Below are positions 45,608 through 55,213 of a stretch of 64,000 nt of DNA, in pieces. Made by a program: the position numbers and the translations under genes. Where the stretch lies: contig NZ_JACOPH010000004.1 in the NCBI RefSeq assembly GCF_014287635.1, positions 171,155 to 235,154 of the forward strand. Direction: 5' to 3'. The stretch is from Roseburia zhanii (GTDB taxonomy: Bacteria; Bacillota; Clostridia; Lachnospirales; Lachnospiraceae). The notes beneath the pieces were generated by a model that saw only the letters and a program-made list of their open reading frames with translations, searched no databases and was not told the DNA's origin. Each line of letters begins with the position of its first letter. Within the stretch, counting starts at the first letter, position 1.

Positions 45608-45862
45608 ATGAAAACCATTGATGATTATATTCTCTGGATAAATGAGTTCCGATGTGCCGAAGTCCGCACCATTCATCCTGTGACCTTCTTGCTGATCTTT
45701 TCGATTGGTATAACACCATTAAAAAAACTATCTCTCCTCCATAAACCACATATTGTTGTCCTCATAGAAAAGATGGCTCTCTTTTCCGTCAACAATACAG
45801 GTATAACGTATTCCGACTCCACCTGCTTTCAGTCATCCTGGTGTTCAGCAGACTCCATCTAA
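45608..45862 (+). pseudogene. Possible frameshifted small gene
   Basis: An ATG after AAGGGAA gives MKTIDDYILWINEFRCAEVR, which looks like protein. The sense then seems to continue in another frame as CDLLADLFDWYNTIKKTISP before a stop. A single-base change near 45670 would join the two. Family not recognised. Confidence 0.25.
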
Positions 45863-45876
45863 AGGAGATGATCTGA

Positions 45877-46218
45877 ATGAATAATAAAAAAATGTTAGAT
45901 TTCCAGACAATCGCTGTTGATTTTGATGGCACTCTCTGCTACAGCAAATGGCCGGAGCTTGGTCAGCCAAACCAGGCACTGATCGAATATCTCCAGGAAT
46001 GGAAACGCAATGGCAACAAACTCATTCTCTGGACCTGCCGCGCCGGCGAAGCTCTGTCGAAAGCTGTCGAATGGTGCCGGGAACAGAATCTTGAATTTGA
46101 TGCCGTCAATGACAACCTTCCGGAAATCATAGAATTCTACGGACACAACAGCCGCAAGATATCCTGCGACTACTATATTGATGACCGAATGCTACTGCCG
46201 GAAAATGCGAAGGCATAG
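45877..46218 (+). CDS. Small HAD-superfamily phosphatase
   Basis: 113 aa. Motif I is VDFDGTLCYSKWP with the nucleophile Asp and acid Asp, motif II ILWTCR, and the metal motif CDYYIDDRML. There is no cap domain, as in the short phage and mobile-element HAD proteins of the BT0820 type. AAAGGAG precedes the ATG by 11 bases and a terminator follows. It probably came with the surrounding mobile DNA. Confidence 0.85.
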   Translation: MNNKKMLDFQTIAVDFDGTLCYSKWPELGQPNQALIEYLQEWKRNGNKLILWTCRAGEALSKAVEWCREQNLEFDAVNDNLPEIIEFYGHNSRKISCDYYIDDRMLLPENAKA

Positions 46219-46246
46219 GACCTGTGATGGGTGCTATGCCTTTTAT
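46210..46246 (+). terminator. Terminator of the HAD gene
   Basis: AAGGCATAG (46210-46218) pairs with CTATGCCTT (46234-46242), then TTTATATTT. Confidence 0.7.
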
Positions 46247-46255
46247 ATTTGATTT

Positions 46256-46557
46256 TCAAAGAGTTACAATAATCCCTGGATGATCTGTATACTTTTCATC
46301 AAATGAGCTAATATCTATTTTATCTTCTAATATGGAATTTGATACTATAGCATAATCCCCCATACATGATAAAGGTTCTCTGTTTCCTTTTTGATACCAA
46401 ATATCATATGCATTATATAATATCTTTCTAAACTCTTCCATGTTTCTATTATTGATAGTATTAAAATCTCCTATGAGAATATACTCTTCGTTAGAATGTT
46501 TCTGTAAAAATGAATACAATTCATTCCAAAATTGTTTATCATATTTGGGTGGAATTG
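46256..46557 (-). pseudogene. 3' half of an endonuclease/exonuclease/phosphatase-family gene
   Basis: About 100 codons without a start. ILIGDFNTIN is the G-D-F-N motif of the EEP fold, DYAIVSNSI and YTDHPGIIV the C-terminal Asp and S/T-D-H motifs. The N-terminal half with the metal-binding Glu is missing; the frame closes at a stop near 46558, nine bases from the ftsH stop. Not functional as is. Confidence 0.7.
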
Positions 46558-46566
46558 GTTATCTAA

Positions 46567-48390
46567 TTAACTACATGATTTTCTATCTAAAATATTCATA
46601 AATTCGTCACCTGTAATTGTTTCCTTCTCATACAAGTACATAGCCAGTTCGTCCAGTTTTTCCCTGTTTTCAGCAAGGATTTTTCTTGCTTTTTCATGCT
46701 CTGCTTTTACGAGCTGCACGACTTTTTCATCAATTTCCTTCTGGGTATCTGCTGAACAGGAAAGAGACGTATCGCCGCCAAGATACTGGTTGGTCACGGT
46801 TTCCATTGCCACCATGTCGAATTCATCTGTCATGCCGTAGCGGGTGATCATCGCTCTTGCAATTTTTGTTGCCTGTTCGATATCATTGGAGGCTCCGGTC
46901 GTGATCTCACCAAATACGATCTCCTCTGCCGCACGTCCGCCTGTAAATGTAGCAATCTTATTCTCAAGTTCTTTTTTCGTCATTAGATATTTATCACCTT
47001 GCTCAACTTGCATAGTGTAGCCGAGTGCACCTGAGGTACGCGGGATGATCGTAATCTTCTGGACCGGTGCTGAATGACTCTGCAATGCAGCTACCAGAGC
47101 GTGTCCTATCTCATGATATGCAACAATCTTCTTCTCCTGATCTGAAAGAACCGCATTCTTCTTCTGATATCCTGCAATAACCACTTCTATACTTTCTTCG
47201 AGATCAGATTCATTTACAACGGTCCTTCCACTACGGACAGCACGTAATGCTGCTTCATTTATAATATTAGCAAGCTCCGCACCGGATGCACCCGATGCCA
47301 TACGTGCAATCGTATGCAGGTCAACATCATCAGATGCTTTTATCTTCTTGGCATGAACCTTTAAAATTGCTTCACGACCTGCAAGATCCGGCAGTTCAAC
47401 CGGCACACGTCTGTCAAAACGTCCCGGACGTGTAAGTGCCGGATCTAACGACTCCGGACGGTTCGTTGCAGCAAGAATGATGACACCATTATTTCCTTCA
47501 AATCCATCCATCTCTGTAAGAAGCTGGTTTAAGGTCTGCTCTCTCTCATCATTTCCGCCCATTTGTCCGTCACGCTTTTTACCAATGGCATCAATTTCAT
47601 CAATAAACACGATACATGGTGCCTTTTCCTTTGCCTGTCCGAAAAGATCTCGAACTTTGGAAGCTCCCATACCGACAAACATCTCAACGAATTCTGATCC
47701 GGACATTGAGAAAAATGGTACATTTGATTCACCCGCCACTGCTTTTGCAAGCATTGTTTTGCCGGTTCCCGGAGGTCCTACAAGAAGGACACCTTTTGGC
47801 ATAGATGCACCTACATCGGTATACTTCTTCGGATTGTGAAGATAATCAACGATCTCTGAAAGGTTTTCTTTCGCCTCATCTTCTCCTGCAACGTCTGAAA
47901 AACGGATTCCCTCACTGGATTGCACATAAATCTTCGCATTGCTTTTTCCCATTCCAAAAGCCATCGAATTTTTTCCTCCGGCATGCTCCATCAGTTTCTT
48001 CGCCATATAATTTCCCAGTGCGATAAAAAGGATCAATGGCAAAACCCCGGTCAGCAGGAAGCTGATGATCGGTGACATCTGCTTATCGATATCTTTTGCG
48101 AATACTGCTCCACATTCATATAGCCTGTCCGTCAGGTTCGGATCGTTCATCAGACCTGTTTTATAAATATTTTTTTGATCTTTATCTGTAAAGATGATCT
48201 GATTGTCCTTAACTTCTACTTCACCAATATTCTTCTTCTCGATCATGCTCATAAAAGTTCCATAATCCGTTTCCTTTACCTGATGCTCCATAAGGATTGG
48301 TGTGACAACCAGATTAAATACGATCAGCACTATTAACACAATCCCATAATAATATGCCAGTGGTTTTTTCGGTGTTTTAACTTCTTTCAT
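46567..48390 (-). CDS. ftsH: ATP-dependent zinc metalloprotease FtsH
   Basis: 607 aa membrane-anchored AAA protease. Helices at about 12-33 and 108-130 flank an external domain; the AAA module has Walker A GPPGTGKT, Walker [10 protein letters not shown] and the second region of homology [20 protein letters not shown]; the protease has the zinc site [11 protein letters not shown] and an acidic third ligand further on. The GG-rich linker and short C-terminus are normal. Lachnospiraceae often carry more than one FtsH; the mobile debris downstream leaves it untouched. RBS AGGAGG. Confidence 0.96.
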   Translation of the reverse strand: MKEVKTPKKPLAYYYGIVLIVLIVFNLVVTPILMEHQVKETDYGTFMSMIEKKNIGEVEVKDNQIIFTDKDQKNIYKTGLMNDPNLTDRLYECGAVFAKDIDKQMSPIISFLLTGVLPLILFIALGNYMAKKLMEHAGGKNSMAFGMGKSNAKIYVQSSEGIRFSDVAGEDEAKENLSEIVDYLHNPKKYTDVGASMPKGVLLVGPPGTGKTMLAKAVAGESNVPFFSMSGSEFVEMFVGMGASKVRDLFGQAKEKAPCIVFIDEIDAIGKKRDGQMGGNDEREQTLNQLLTEMDGFEGNNGVIILAATNRPESLDPALTRPGRFDRRVPVELPDLAGREAILKVHAKKIKASDDVDLHTIARMASGASGAELANIINEAALRAVRSGRTVVNESDLEESIEVVIAGYQKKNAVLSDQEKKIVAYHEIGHALVAALQSHSAPVQKITIIPRTSGALGYTMQVEQGDKYLMTKKELENKIATFTGGRAAEEIVFGEITTGASNDIEQATKIARAMITRYGMTDEFDMVAMETVTNQYLGGDTSLSCSADTQKEIDEKVVQLVKAEHEKARKILAENREKLDELAMYLYEKETITGDEFMNILDRKSCS

Positions 48391-48440
48391 GGTCTTTCCT
48401 CCTGTTGTTCTGCGTTATGCTTTCTCCGTGCATTTTCGTA

Positions 48441-49430
48441 TTATTTATTCTGCCATCTGACTTCGCCCTTGGACAGAAGCGGATAACAGATCAGCTGATC
48501 TGAATCCAGATTTTCCGCATGCATGTCAACCGCTGTGATCTGATGATTATCATAAGTCGTATAATAATAAATACCTTTTGCTGTATTACAACAGGACGTG
48601 TATATCGTGATCTCATATTTGCCTTCTGTCACCTCACAGCATCCACGCTGCTGATCTACGGATCCTAAGATATGGAAGAACTGGCTTACACTCTCATCCT
48701 CTTCTTCACCGGAGATCGAATTTAATTTTGTAAAGGCAACTTTCACAAATCTTGACTGGCTAGAAAGATCTCCAGGTATTCCCATTCCACCCATTCCTCT
48801 GCTATATGCATCAAGCTGTAATACTTCTGCAAAAGTACTCTCCGGCTGTTTTCTGGATACACCGGCATAATTATTCAGTGCAAACATCTGACCCGGGAAT
48901 GGTGGATTATTGGTAAGCACTCCTACCGGATTATCATATACATGCAGCCCATCCTTCATAGACTCAACAACGATACAGGAGTCTTTGTCTGCAATGATCC
49001 AGTGAAGCTGTGCTGTCGGCAGCTGTTCGCTGAATGCTGTGCCTGTCAGTCTCATTGCTGCCAGCTTCTCTCTCACCTCTTCTACAGTAGCACACTGTAC
49101 AAGGATCCATGGGATGAACTCGAACTGTGCCACCTGGCTGACTTCTGTTTCATCTCCCGGCAAAGCCTCTTCATATGCCGCATTGCCAACAAAATTAAGA
49201 CCTGCCATTCCAAGGCCTTTTTCATTAACAGCATCATAATAAAGCGGATAACCTCCTGCAACAAATGCCATTCCGATCAAAGCATAATGGCTTTTTATCT
49301 TCCCGGCAAACCGGAAATCAAATTCGTAATTTCTTGGCGTTATCGTAATCTGTTCCCCATAGGAAAATTCATAATCAAGCGTTCTGCCCATATAAAAATC
49401 TTTTGTTTTGTAAGTTGCTGCTGTACACAT
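48441..49430 (-). CDS. Choloylglycine hydrolase (bile-salt hydrolase type)
   Basis: 329 aa Ntn-hydrolase that removes glycine or taurine from bile acids (or the side chain of penicillin V). Start at the ATG giving MCTAATYKTKDFYMGRTLDY, which leaves Cys2 as N-terminal nucleophile after Met removal; GAGG is 8 bases upstream. Arg in MGRTLDYE, Asp two positions on, the Asn in GLGMAGLNF, LTNNPPFPGQ and the Arg in SSQSRFVKVAF fit the catalytic set. Asn in the LNF motif favours bile-salt over penicillin substrates. A gut lifestyle is implied. Confidence 0.9.
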   Translation of the reverse strand: MCTAATYKTKDFYMGRTLDYEFSYGEQITITPRNYEFDFRFAGKIKSHYALIGMAFVAGGYPLYYDAVNEKGLGMAGLNFVGNAAYEEALPGDETEVSQVAQFEFIPWILVQCATVEEVREKLAAMRLTGTAFSEQLPTAQLHWIIADKDSCIVVESMKDGLHVYDNPVGVLTNNPPFPGQMFALNNYAGVSRKQPESTFAEVLQLDAYSRGMGGMGIPGDLSSQSRFVKVAFTKLNSISGEEEDESVSQFFHILGSVDQQRGCCEVTEGKYEITIYTSCCNTAKGIYYYTTYDNHQITAVDMHAENLDSDQLICYPLLSKGEVRWQNK

Positions 49431-49451
49431 ATCGAACACCTCTTCTTTCTG

Positions 49452-51020
49452 CTATAATAGTCCTGCAAACAATCTCATAAACAACTGTCCAAGCCGTAAA
49501 TATGCACTCCGTCCTGTGCGGTACTTTTCGGTCACTTCCCTGCATTCATTCATTGTTGCTCCCAGATCATCTCTTATATCCAAAACTGTCTGACTATCCG
49601 CCATAAAACAACCATTTTCAAAGTGGTGATAAAGACTTCTATAGTCAAGATTTATCGTTCCGCAAGTTGCCATACAGTCATCTGCAACACTCATTTTTGC
49701 ATGACAGAATCCTGGTGTCCATTCATAAATCCTCACACCATTTTTCACCAGTCCATGATAGAAAGAACGTGTAATGCTGTATATTAACTTCTTATCCGGC
49801 ATTCCCGGAGTGATGATCCTGACATCTACTCCACGCTTTGCTGCCAGACACAAGGCATGTGTCATCTCATCGGTAATGATCAGATATGGTGTCATAAACC
49901 AGCAATATCTCTCTGCCTTGTTTATCATACTGATATAGACTTCTTCTCCCACCTGTTCATCATCCATCGGACTATCTGCATAAGGCTGGATAAATCCTTC
50001 CTGTGCTGCCTGATAATCTGATTTTACAAGATACTGATCAAAATCTGTATCATTTATATCTTTCATACTTACAGCATTCCACATTTCCAGAAATGTAATC
50101 GTCAAAGATCTGACTGCATCACCTTCCAGACGTATTCCGGTATCTTTCCACTGCCCATATGGATGCGTATAATTAAAATATTCATTTGCAAGATTGTATC
50201 CGCCTGTAAAACCAATCTTTCCATCGATCACCGTGATCTTTCTGTGGTCACGGTTATTCAAAAACACATTCAGTCCTGGCATAAATGGATTAAACACTCT
50301 GCAATGAATTCCTACAAATTCCAGTTTTTTCACAAAATCCGTATTAATAAATCCTATCGATCCCATATCATCATAGAAAACACGGACTTCCACTCCTGCC
50401 TTTACACGTTCTTCCAAAACATTCTGTATTTTCTTCCATGCCTTGTCATCTTCTATGGCATGATATTCCATAAAAATAAACTTTTCTGCTTTCGACAGAT
50501 CTTCAAGCTGTGCATCAAGCCCTTTTTCTGCTGCATCATAATAGGTAACATCTGTATTCTGATATACCGGGTAATGTGCATTTCTCTGAATATAAGCACT
50601 GATATTTCCGGCTTTTGGAATTTTAGCATTCATCTTTTCCAGGCATGCCACATTATCAGGAAGCAACGGCAATAACTTTCTGTCGATATCTGCATACCGC
50701 TCCCGCATCTTACGTGTGCCTCCATTCAATCCGATCAGTAAATATAGTGCTACACCCATGATTGGGAAAATAAGAATCAAAATAACCCACGGCATTTTCA
50801 TAGAAGATGTTTTATCTGACGCATATAATGCCAGAACCAGTACTCCTGCAAATAATCTCGTAATAAGGTTCACGATCTCAGCATATTCATTCAGTTTTGT
50901 GATCATCATTACAATAAATGCAGCTTCCAGTAAGATACAAAATACAGAAAAACATAGTCTTTTTACACCATTCTTTGATCTCGCCCTGCCTTCTAAAGTA
51001 TCCTGCTTCATGTATATCAC
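49452..51020 (-). CDS. cls: Cardiolipin synthase
   Basis: 522 aa. Two N-terminal membrane helices, then two phospholipase-D half domains with HKD motifs HRKITVIDGKIGFTGGYN and HAKMSVADDCMATCGTINLD. Joins two phosphatidylglycerol molecules into cardiolipin. Length and layout match ClsA of Firmicutes. It lies behind the bile-salt hydrolase with 21 bases between, reading in the same direction, so membrane repair and bile response may be linked; that is inference. Confidence 0.93.
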   Translation of the reverse strand: MIYMKQDTLEGRARSKNGVKRLCFSVFCILLEAAFIVMMITKLNEYAEIVNLITRLFAGVLVLALYASDKTSSMKMPWVILILIFPIMGVALYLLIGLNGGTRKMRERYADIDRKLLPLLPDNVACLEKMNAKIPKAGNISAYIQRNAHYPVYQNTDVTYYDAAEKGLDAQLEDLSKAEKFIFMEYHAIEDDKAWKKIQNVLEERVKAGVEVRVFYDDMGSIGFINTDFVKKLEFVGIHCRVFNPFMPGLNVFLNNRDHRKITVIDGKIGFTGGYNLANEYFNYTHPYGQWKDTGIRLEGDAVRSLTITFLEMWNAVSMKDINDTDFDQYLVKSDYQAAQEGFIQPYADSPMDDEQVGEEVYISMINKAERYCWFMTPYLIITDEMTHALCLAAKRGVDVRIITPGMPDKKLIYSITRSFYHGLVKNGVRIYEWTPGFCHAKMSVADDCMATCGTINLDYRSLYHHFENGCFMADSQTVLDIRDDLGATMNECREVTEKYRTGRSAYLRLGQLFMRLFAGLL

Positions 51021-51277
51021 TCCTAGTATAATAATTTCTTCTTATTTGATGATCCATTACAAAAAAAGAATGGCTTATCTTTTCAGAATATAATAAAATA
51101 TAGTATATCATTATTACCAATGCCATTCAGTTAAGCATCATTTCAGTGGTTTTCTGTCATAGAAAGCCACTGTTTTTATGCCTAAAAACTTTAAAAATAT
51201 TACAAAAAACAGTTGACAAGTAAGCCAATATATGTTGCGCAAGCCTTGATTATAAACATATTTCAAGAAGGCTCATT

Positions 51278-51616
51278 ATGACTGATTTTTTCTTATCTAA
51301 TTTAAAATCCACACTCGACAACTGCATCACAGAACTTGATGAAATTCACTCCATGTTCTGCCGTAATCCGGAAAGTGATTTTACCAGGAACCGCAAACTT
51401 TCTTTCCGCGAGTATATTCAGTTTATGCTCCAGATGCAGAGTAAATCCGTTTCAAATGCAGTAAACATATGCAGGGCATATCTCAAACACGGTGGTAACG
51501 AAACAGAGACCATGCTTCTCATACAAAAGTATCTGACACCTGTCAGGTACAATCCAAAATATCCTATCCACCTCCGTCCAAAGAGAAATAGGGATTTCAT
51601 GTATCGGGTTGCATAA
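51278..51616 (+). pseudogene. Internally deleted IS4-family transposase
   Basis: 112 codons. Residues 1-57 are the N-terminus of an IS4/IS5-type transposase (SDFTRNRKLSFREYIQFML then QMQSKSVSN), and residues 58-112 are its C-terminus (NICRAYLKHGGNETETMLLI, ending FMYRVA). About 350 residues with the DDE residues are missing in frame, so the product cannot transpose. ATG with GAAGG upstream. Confidence 0.75.
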
Positions 51617-51823
51617 ATCTCGTTACCATTATACTGCATTATAAGGCAGATAAGCAATCTGTCTTTTTGTCATAAAAAACCTTATCTAAATGACATTGAA
51701 TGATTTATTTTCTATCTAAAATTTTATTAAACCGACTAAAGACTCCATAGTTTGTGTGTTTGGCTTACTGTTTATATCTATCTTCTCCTAAATATTTTTC
51801 TAGTCATTGCAATATAAAATTGC

Positions 51824-52396
51824 TTATACAGTCTCTCCCTTAAGAGTCCTGGTATTCTGGATAATATACAGAGCGACCGATATGACCATCATTATAGCGC
51901 ACAAACCAATCAACAGATCTGATACCATCGGTGTAATGTGGAACCATATAATATGCACCGCTGCAGTTCCATATAATAAAAAGGTTACTATCTTTCCATG
52001 CCAGTCTGCACCATGTACTTTTCCTGTCTTTCGTATCACAAGACATCCACTGACTACCATATACAGCTCCTTACCTGCCATTATTACGATTAAAAGAAGC
52101 ACATGCGGAAAGCGAGTAAACAGACAGATTAACATCGCTGCCTGTGTCAGCTTATCAGCCACCGGATCAAGTATTTTTCCTAAATTACTAATCCCATGGA
52201 ATCTTCTTGCGATATATCCATCAGCAAGATCCGTAAGACCAGACAGCAATAAGATTTCACCAGCTAACAGAGGATTTTTCTTTACACAATAACTCCATAT
52301 AATTACCGGAATCAGACAAAGCCGAAAAAAAGAAAAAAGATTAGGAACCGTAATAATTCTATTCAAATTTTCTTCCTGATTCACTTCACTCTGCAT
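51824..52396 (-). CDS. CDP-alcohol phosphatidyltransferase (PgsA-like)
   Basis: 190 aa membrane enzyme with the family motif D-x2-D-G-x2-A-R-x8-G-x3-D-x3-D in DLADGYIARRF and GKILDPVADK. Likely transfers a phosphatidyl group to glycerol phosphate (phosphatidylglycerol phosphate synthase) or a related alcohol. It overlaps the FUSC gene by 11 bp and ends the envelope operon that starts with the PLD protein. A second, housekeeping pgsA is expected elsewhere. Confidence 0.88.
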   Translation of the reverse strand: MQSEVNQEENLNRIITVPNLFSFFRLCLIPVIIWSYCVKKNPLLAGEILLLSGLTDLADGYIARRFHGISNLGKILDPVADKLTQAAMLICLFTRFPHVLLLIVIMAGKELYMVVSGCLVIRKTGKVHGADWHGKIVTFLLYGTAAVHIIWFHITPMVSDLLIGLCAIMMVISVALYIIQNTRTLKGETV

Positions 52397-53450
52397 GTAC
52401 GGTCACATCACTTTCCTTTTTTTTAGACATAAACCAATAAAATATAACACAAAATGCTAATGCAAATACAACGCCAAAAACATTCTGAATCACTCTAAGA
52501 CCAACTGCTCCTTTTAGTCCATAACTCTCTGTAGCAATGGCCAAAGCACCAAATGTGTTAAATACTGCCTGCCAGCCATATTTTGCAGAAAGTCCTACAC
52601 CAATTCCGCCAAGGATTCCTATGTATGTATAGATGGATGACGGAAGCAGAAAATATAGTACTGTAAAGCATATTACACCTGCAATATTTCCGACAATCCT
52701 TTTGCGGACTCTGTAGTGCATATCTTCCATAAACGGCAAAATCGCGGACATGGCCGCAATACCAGCCCACATTGCACGTGGCATATTACAAAGTTCTGCA
52801 ATGCAAAGGACAATCGGTACGCATAAAATCTGACATATCTGCCATTTTGTTCTGGAAGAAGTGATATCAAATTCTTGTATCAGATCTTTCAGATTTCTTT
52901 TATAAGTTCTGTTTTTATGATTTCGATAAAATACGAAGCAGGTAAGTGCTGCACCTAAAGCCATTCCGGCTAATCGCATCTGATAGCTTTTTCCCGTAAC
53001 ATCATAACCATATAGCAGCAGATACCCAAGAACCAATGTAGATTGATTAAACATGAATGGATTATGGCATCCGAACAGAATCAACACAGCCAGTGCCGCA
53101 ATATTTAACAGCATTCCCAATACCGGTGAAAACTGATTTGCTAAATGTGGACATACAGTCATAATTACAAAGAACAAAGCCAAAAGCATCGTAGATTGTC
53201 CGGTGTGGATCCCCAGATCCGCATTTCTAAACACCATGAGACATAATAAGACTACTACACCTACAATGCTGTTCTCATTTCCAAATAGGATGCTGAAAAT
53301 ACTAACAAAGAAAAAACAAAATGCCATTGTAACAACTATCTTCACCAGATATACCCATATATGATATAATTTTTCTTTTAGTGTTTCACTCTTTTTCAAC
53401 AGGTTTTTAGAACCTGCCTGATTTAACTGCAATTCCTGATAAAATGTCAT
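52386..53450 (-). CDS. FUSC-family membrane protein
   Basis: 354 aa with about ten hydrophobic segments in two blocks separated by a cytosolic part YRNHKNRTYKRNLKDLIQEF. The second block MRAM... region RKRIVGNIAGVICFTVLYFL matches FUSC/aromatic-acid-exporter proteins. In other bacteria these export aromatic acids or modify the envelope. GGAGG precedes the ATG. Located between the histidine kinase and the phosphatidyltransferase, so a target of the two-component system is likely. Confidence 0.8.
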   Translation of the reverse strand: MTFYQELQLNQAGSKNLLKKSETLKEKLYHIWVYLVKIVVTMAFCFFFVSIFSILFGNENSIVGVVVLLCLMVFRNADLGIHTGQSTMLLALFFVIMTVCPHLANQFSPVLGMLLNIAALAVLILFGCHNPFMFNQSTLVLGYLLLYGYDVTGKSYQMRLAGMALGAALTCFVFYRNHKNRTYKRNLKDLIQEFDITSSRTKWQICQILCVPIVLCIAELCNMPRAMWAGIAAMSAILPFMEDMHYRVRKRIVGNIAGVICFTVLYFLLPSSIYTYIGILGGIGVGLSAKYGWQAVFNTFGALAIATESYGLKGAVGLRVIQNVFGVVFALAFCVIFYWFMSKKKESDVTVHAE

Positions 53451-53481
53451 GTAATTCCTCCTCTATCTGTTTTTCTTAAAC

Positions 53482-54525
53482 TTATATGGCCTCATCTTTC
53501 TGTATTGGAAGCTCTACAACAAATCTGCATCCACCATATTCACGGTTTTCTGCTTTGATTGTTCCTCCGGCACTATCTACAATCCGTTTTACAAGTGCAA
53601 GACCTAGGCCATTTCCTTCTGCTTTATGAGATCCATCTACCTGATAGAACTTGTCAAATATTCTGGATTTTACATCATCCTCTATTCCTGGTCCTTCATC
53701 TTCCAGAATGAACTTAACAGAATCCTGTTCTTGTTTCAGAAACATCGTAATTGTCCCCTTTGAAGGGCTGAACTTAATCGCATTATCCAAAAGATTTATC
53801 CAGATATGCATAACAAGTCCTTCATTCCCAGTATATTTAACTTCCTCCAATTCTACCTGAAAACCAATTTCTTTTTCTGTCCATTTTGTTTCCAATGAAA
53901 GAAATGCCTGGCGGATCTGTTCATCCAGACGATATTCTGTTTTTTTCATTGGTATATTCTGATTCTCTAACTTGGATAACAGCAAAATATTACCAACCAA
54001 TCCGGAAAGTCTTTGGGTGTTAAATAAGATTTTTTCTACATATTCCTCTTGATCCGGAGACAGTTCTTCTCCCTGAAGCAGCATTGTATATCCTTCAATG
54101 GCATTAATCGGGGTCTTAAACTCATGAGAAACATTGGAGACAAAATCCATCTGCAGCACTTCTGTTGCACGAAGCTCTTTTGTCATAACGTTAAAACTTT
54201 GATAAGATTCTCCAACTTCTGCTATACGGCTGTTCGTTTCCAAATGCTGTTCAAAATCTCCCCGAGAAACTTCCTTCATTGCTTTACTAAGTCTGGTAAT
54301 TGGTTCCAGTAACTTTGCATTGATAAAAGAAGTGATTAGCCCTGCAATCAATGTATTGAAAATCAAAAGCCAGCCAAGCACAGGTATGCTGCCCGGCAGA
54401 TTAAAAAAATGATTCAAAAAAGCAAATAATAAAGCAGATATGATTGTTGAAAATACAAGTGCCAGCCAGATTGCACCAGTCAGACAGGATCGGATCCGCA
54501 ATCCTTTTTTTTTCTTTTGTTCCAT
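53482..54525 (-). CDS. Sensor histidine kinase (HAMP plus transmitter)
   Basis: 347 aa. Two membrane helices (about 14-36 and 47-68) with a very short outside loop, a HAMP domain (AKLLEPITRLSKAMKEVSRG), H-box FVSNVSHEFKTPINAIEGY, N-box NLLDNAIKFSP, G1 DEGPGI and G2 GNGLGLALVKRI. The short sensor loop suggests intramembrane or cell-wall sensing. The stop of the response regulator overlaps its ATG (TAATG). Confidence 0.94.
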   Translation of the reverse strand: MEQKKKKGLRIRSCLTGAIWLALVFSTIISALLFAFLNHFFNLPGSIPVLGWLLIFNTLIAGLITSFINAKLLEPITRLSKAMKEVSRGDFEQHLETNSRIAEVGESYQSFNVMTKELRATEVLQMDFVSNVSHEFKTPINAIEGYTMLLQGEELSPDQEEYVEKILFNTQRLSGLVGNILLLSKLENQNIPMKKTEYRLDEQIRQAFLSLETKWTEKEIGFQVELEEVKYTGNEGLVMHIWINLLDNAIKFSPSKGTITMFLKQEQDSVKFILEDEGPGIEDDVKSRIFDKFYQVDGSHKAEGNGLGLALVKRIVDSAGGTIKAENREYGGCRFVVELPIQKDEAI

Positions 54526-55196
54526 TATTTTTTCACCACCTTGTATCCAATTCCACGCATTGTTACGATTTCAAAATCAGGGTTATCTTTAAAACGCTCT
54601 CTGATTCTTCCTATATGTACCTCTATCGTATGTGGGTCTGCCTCCGTCTCGTATCCCCATACTTCATCCATCAACTGTTGTTTTGTAAATGTTCTGCCTG
54701 GCGAAGCTGCAAGCTTATATAAAAGCAGGAATTCTTTTTTAGGCAAAACAAGACTTTCCTTATCAGTTGTAATCGTCATTGCATCATAATCAAACTCTGT
54801 TGAACCGATCACAATTTTGTGTTCATTCAGTATCTGTGCACGGCGAAGCAGTGCTCCAACTCTTAAAACCATTTCATTCACATTTACCGGTTTTACCATA
54901 TAATCGTCACTTCCCGAAAGAAATCCCTGGCGCATATCATCAAAGGAACCTTTCGCAGTGATCATAAGCACTGGTATCTGATATCCTGCTGAACGAAGTT
55001 CTGACACCAGTTCATAGCCATCCATAACCGGCATCATAATATCAGAAATGATCAGATCAATATATTCCTTATCCAATACTTCTAATGCCTGTGCTCCATC
55101 CGATGCACTTTTGACTTGATATCCATTCTTCTCAAGCACTTTTTGGAATAGCTGGCTTAATTCTTTATCATCTTCTACAATCAATATTTGAAACAC
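54525..55196 (-). CDS. OmpR-family response regulator
   Basis: 223 aa: receiver with LIVEDDKELS (acid pair), phosphorylated Asp in LIISDIMMP, Thr in MITAKG and Lys in DYMVKPVN, then a winged helix ending GIGYKVVKK. The start is GTG at 55196, which has AGGAGG 9 bases upstream; the frame to 55235 would overlap the PLD gene. Partner of the next gene. Direct repeats TTGAGG/TTGAGA at 56697-56715 upstream of the PLD gene are a plausible binding site. Confidence 0.94.
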   Translation of the reverse strand: MFQILIVEDDKELSQLFQKVLEKNGYQVKSASDGAQALEVLDKEYIDLIISDIMMPVMDGYELVSELRSAGYQIPVLMITAKGSFDDMRQGFLSGSDDYMVKPVNVNEMVLRVGALLRRAQILNEHKIVIGSTEFDYDAMTITTDKESLVLPKKEFLLLYKLAASPGRTFTKQQLMDEVWGYETEADPHTIEVHIGRIRERFKDNPDFEIVTMRGIGYKVVKK

Positions 55197-55213
55197 GTTT
55201 TCCTTCCTCCTTA

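Noticed and set aside
45555..45749. Minus-strand frame opposite the possible frameshifted gene
   Set aside because: No RBS, unusual composition and no recognisable motif; it is the complement of the plus-strand frame.
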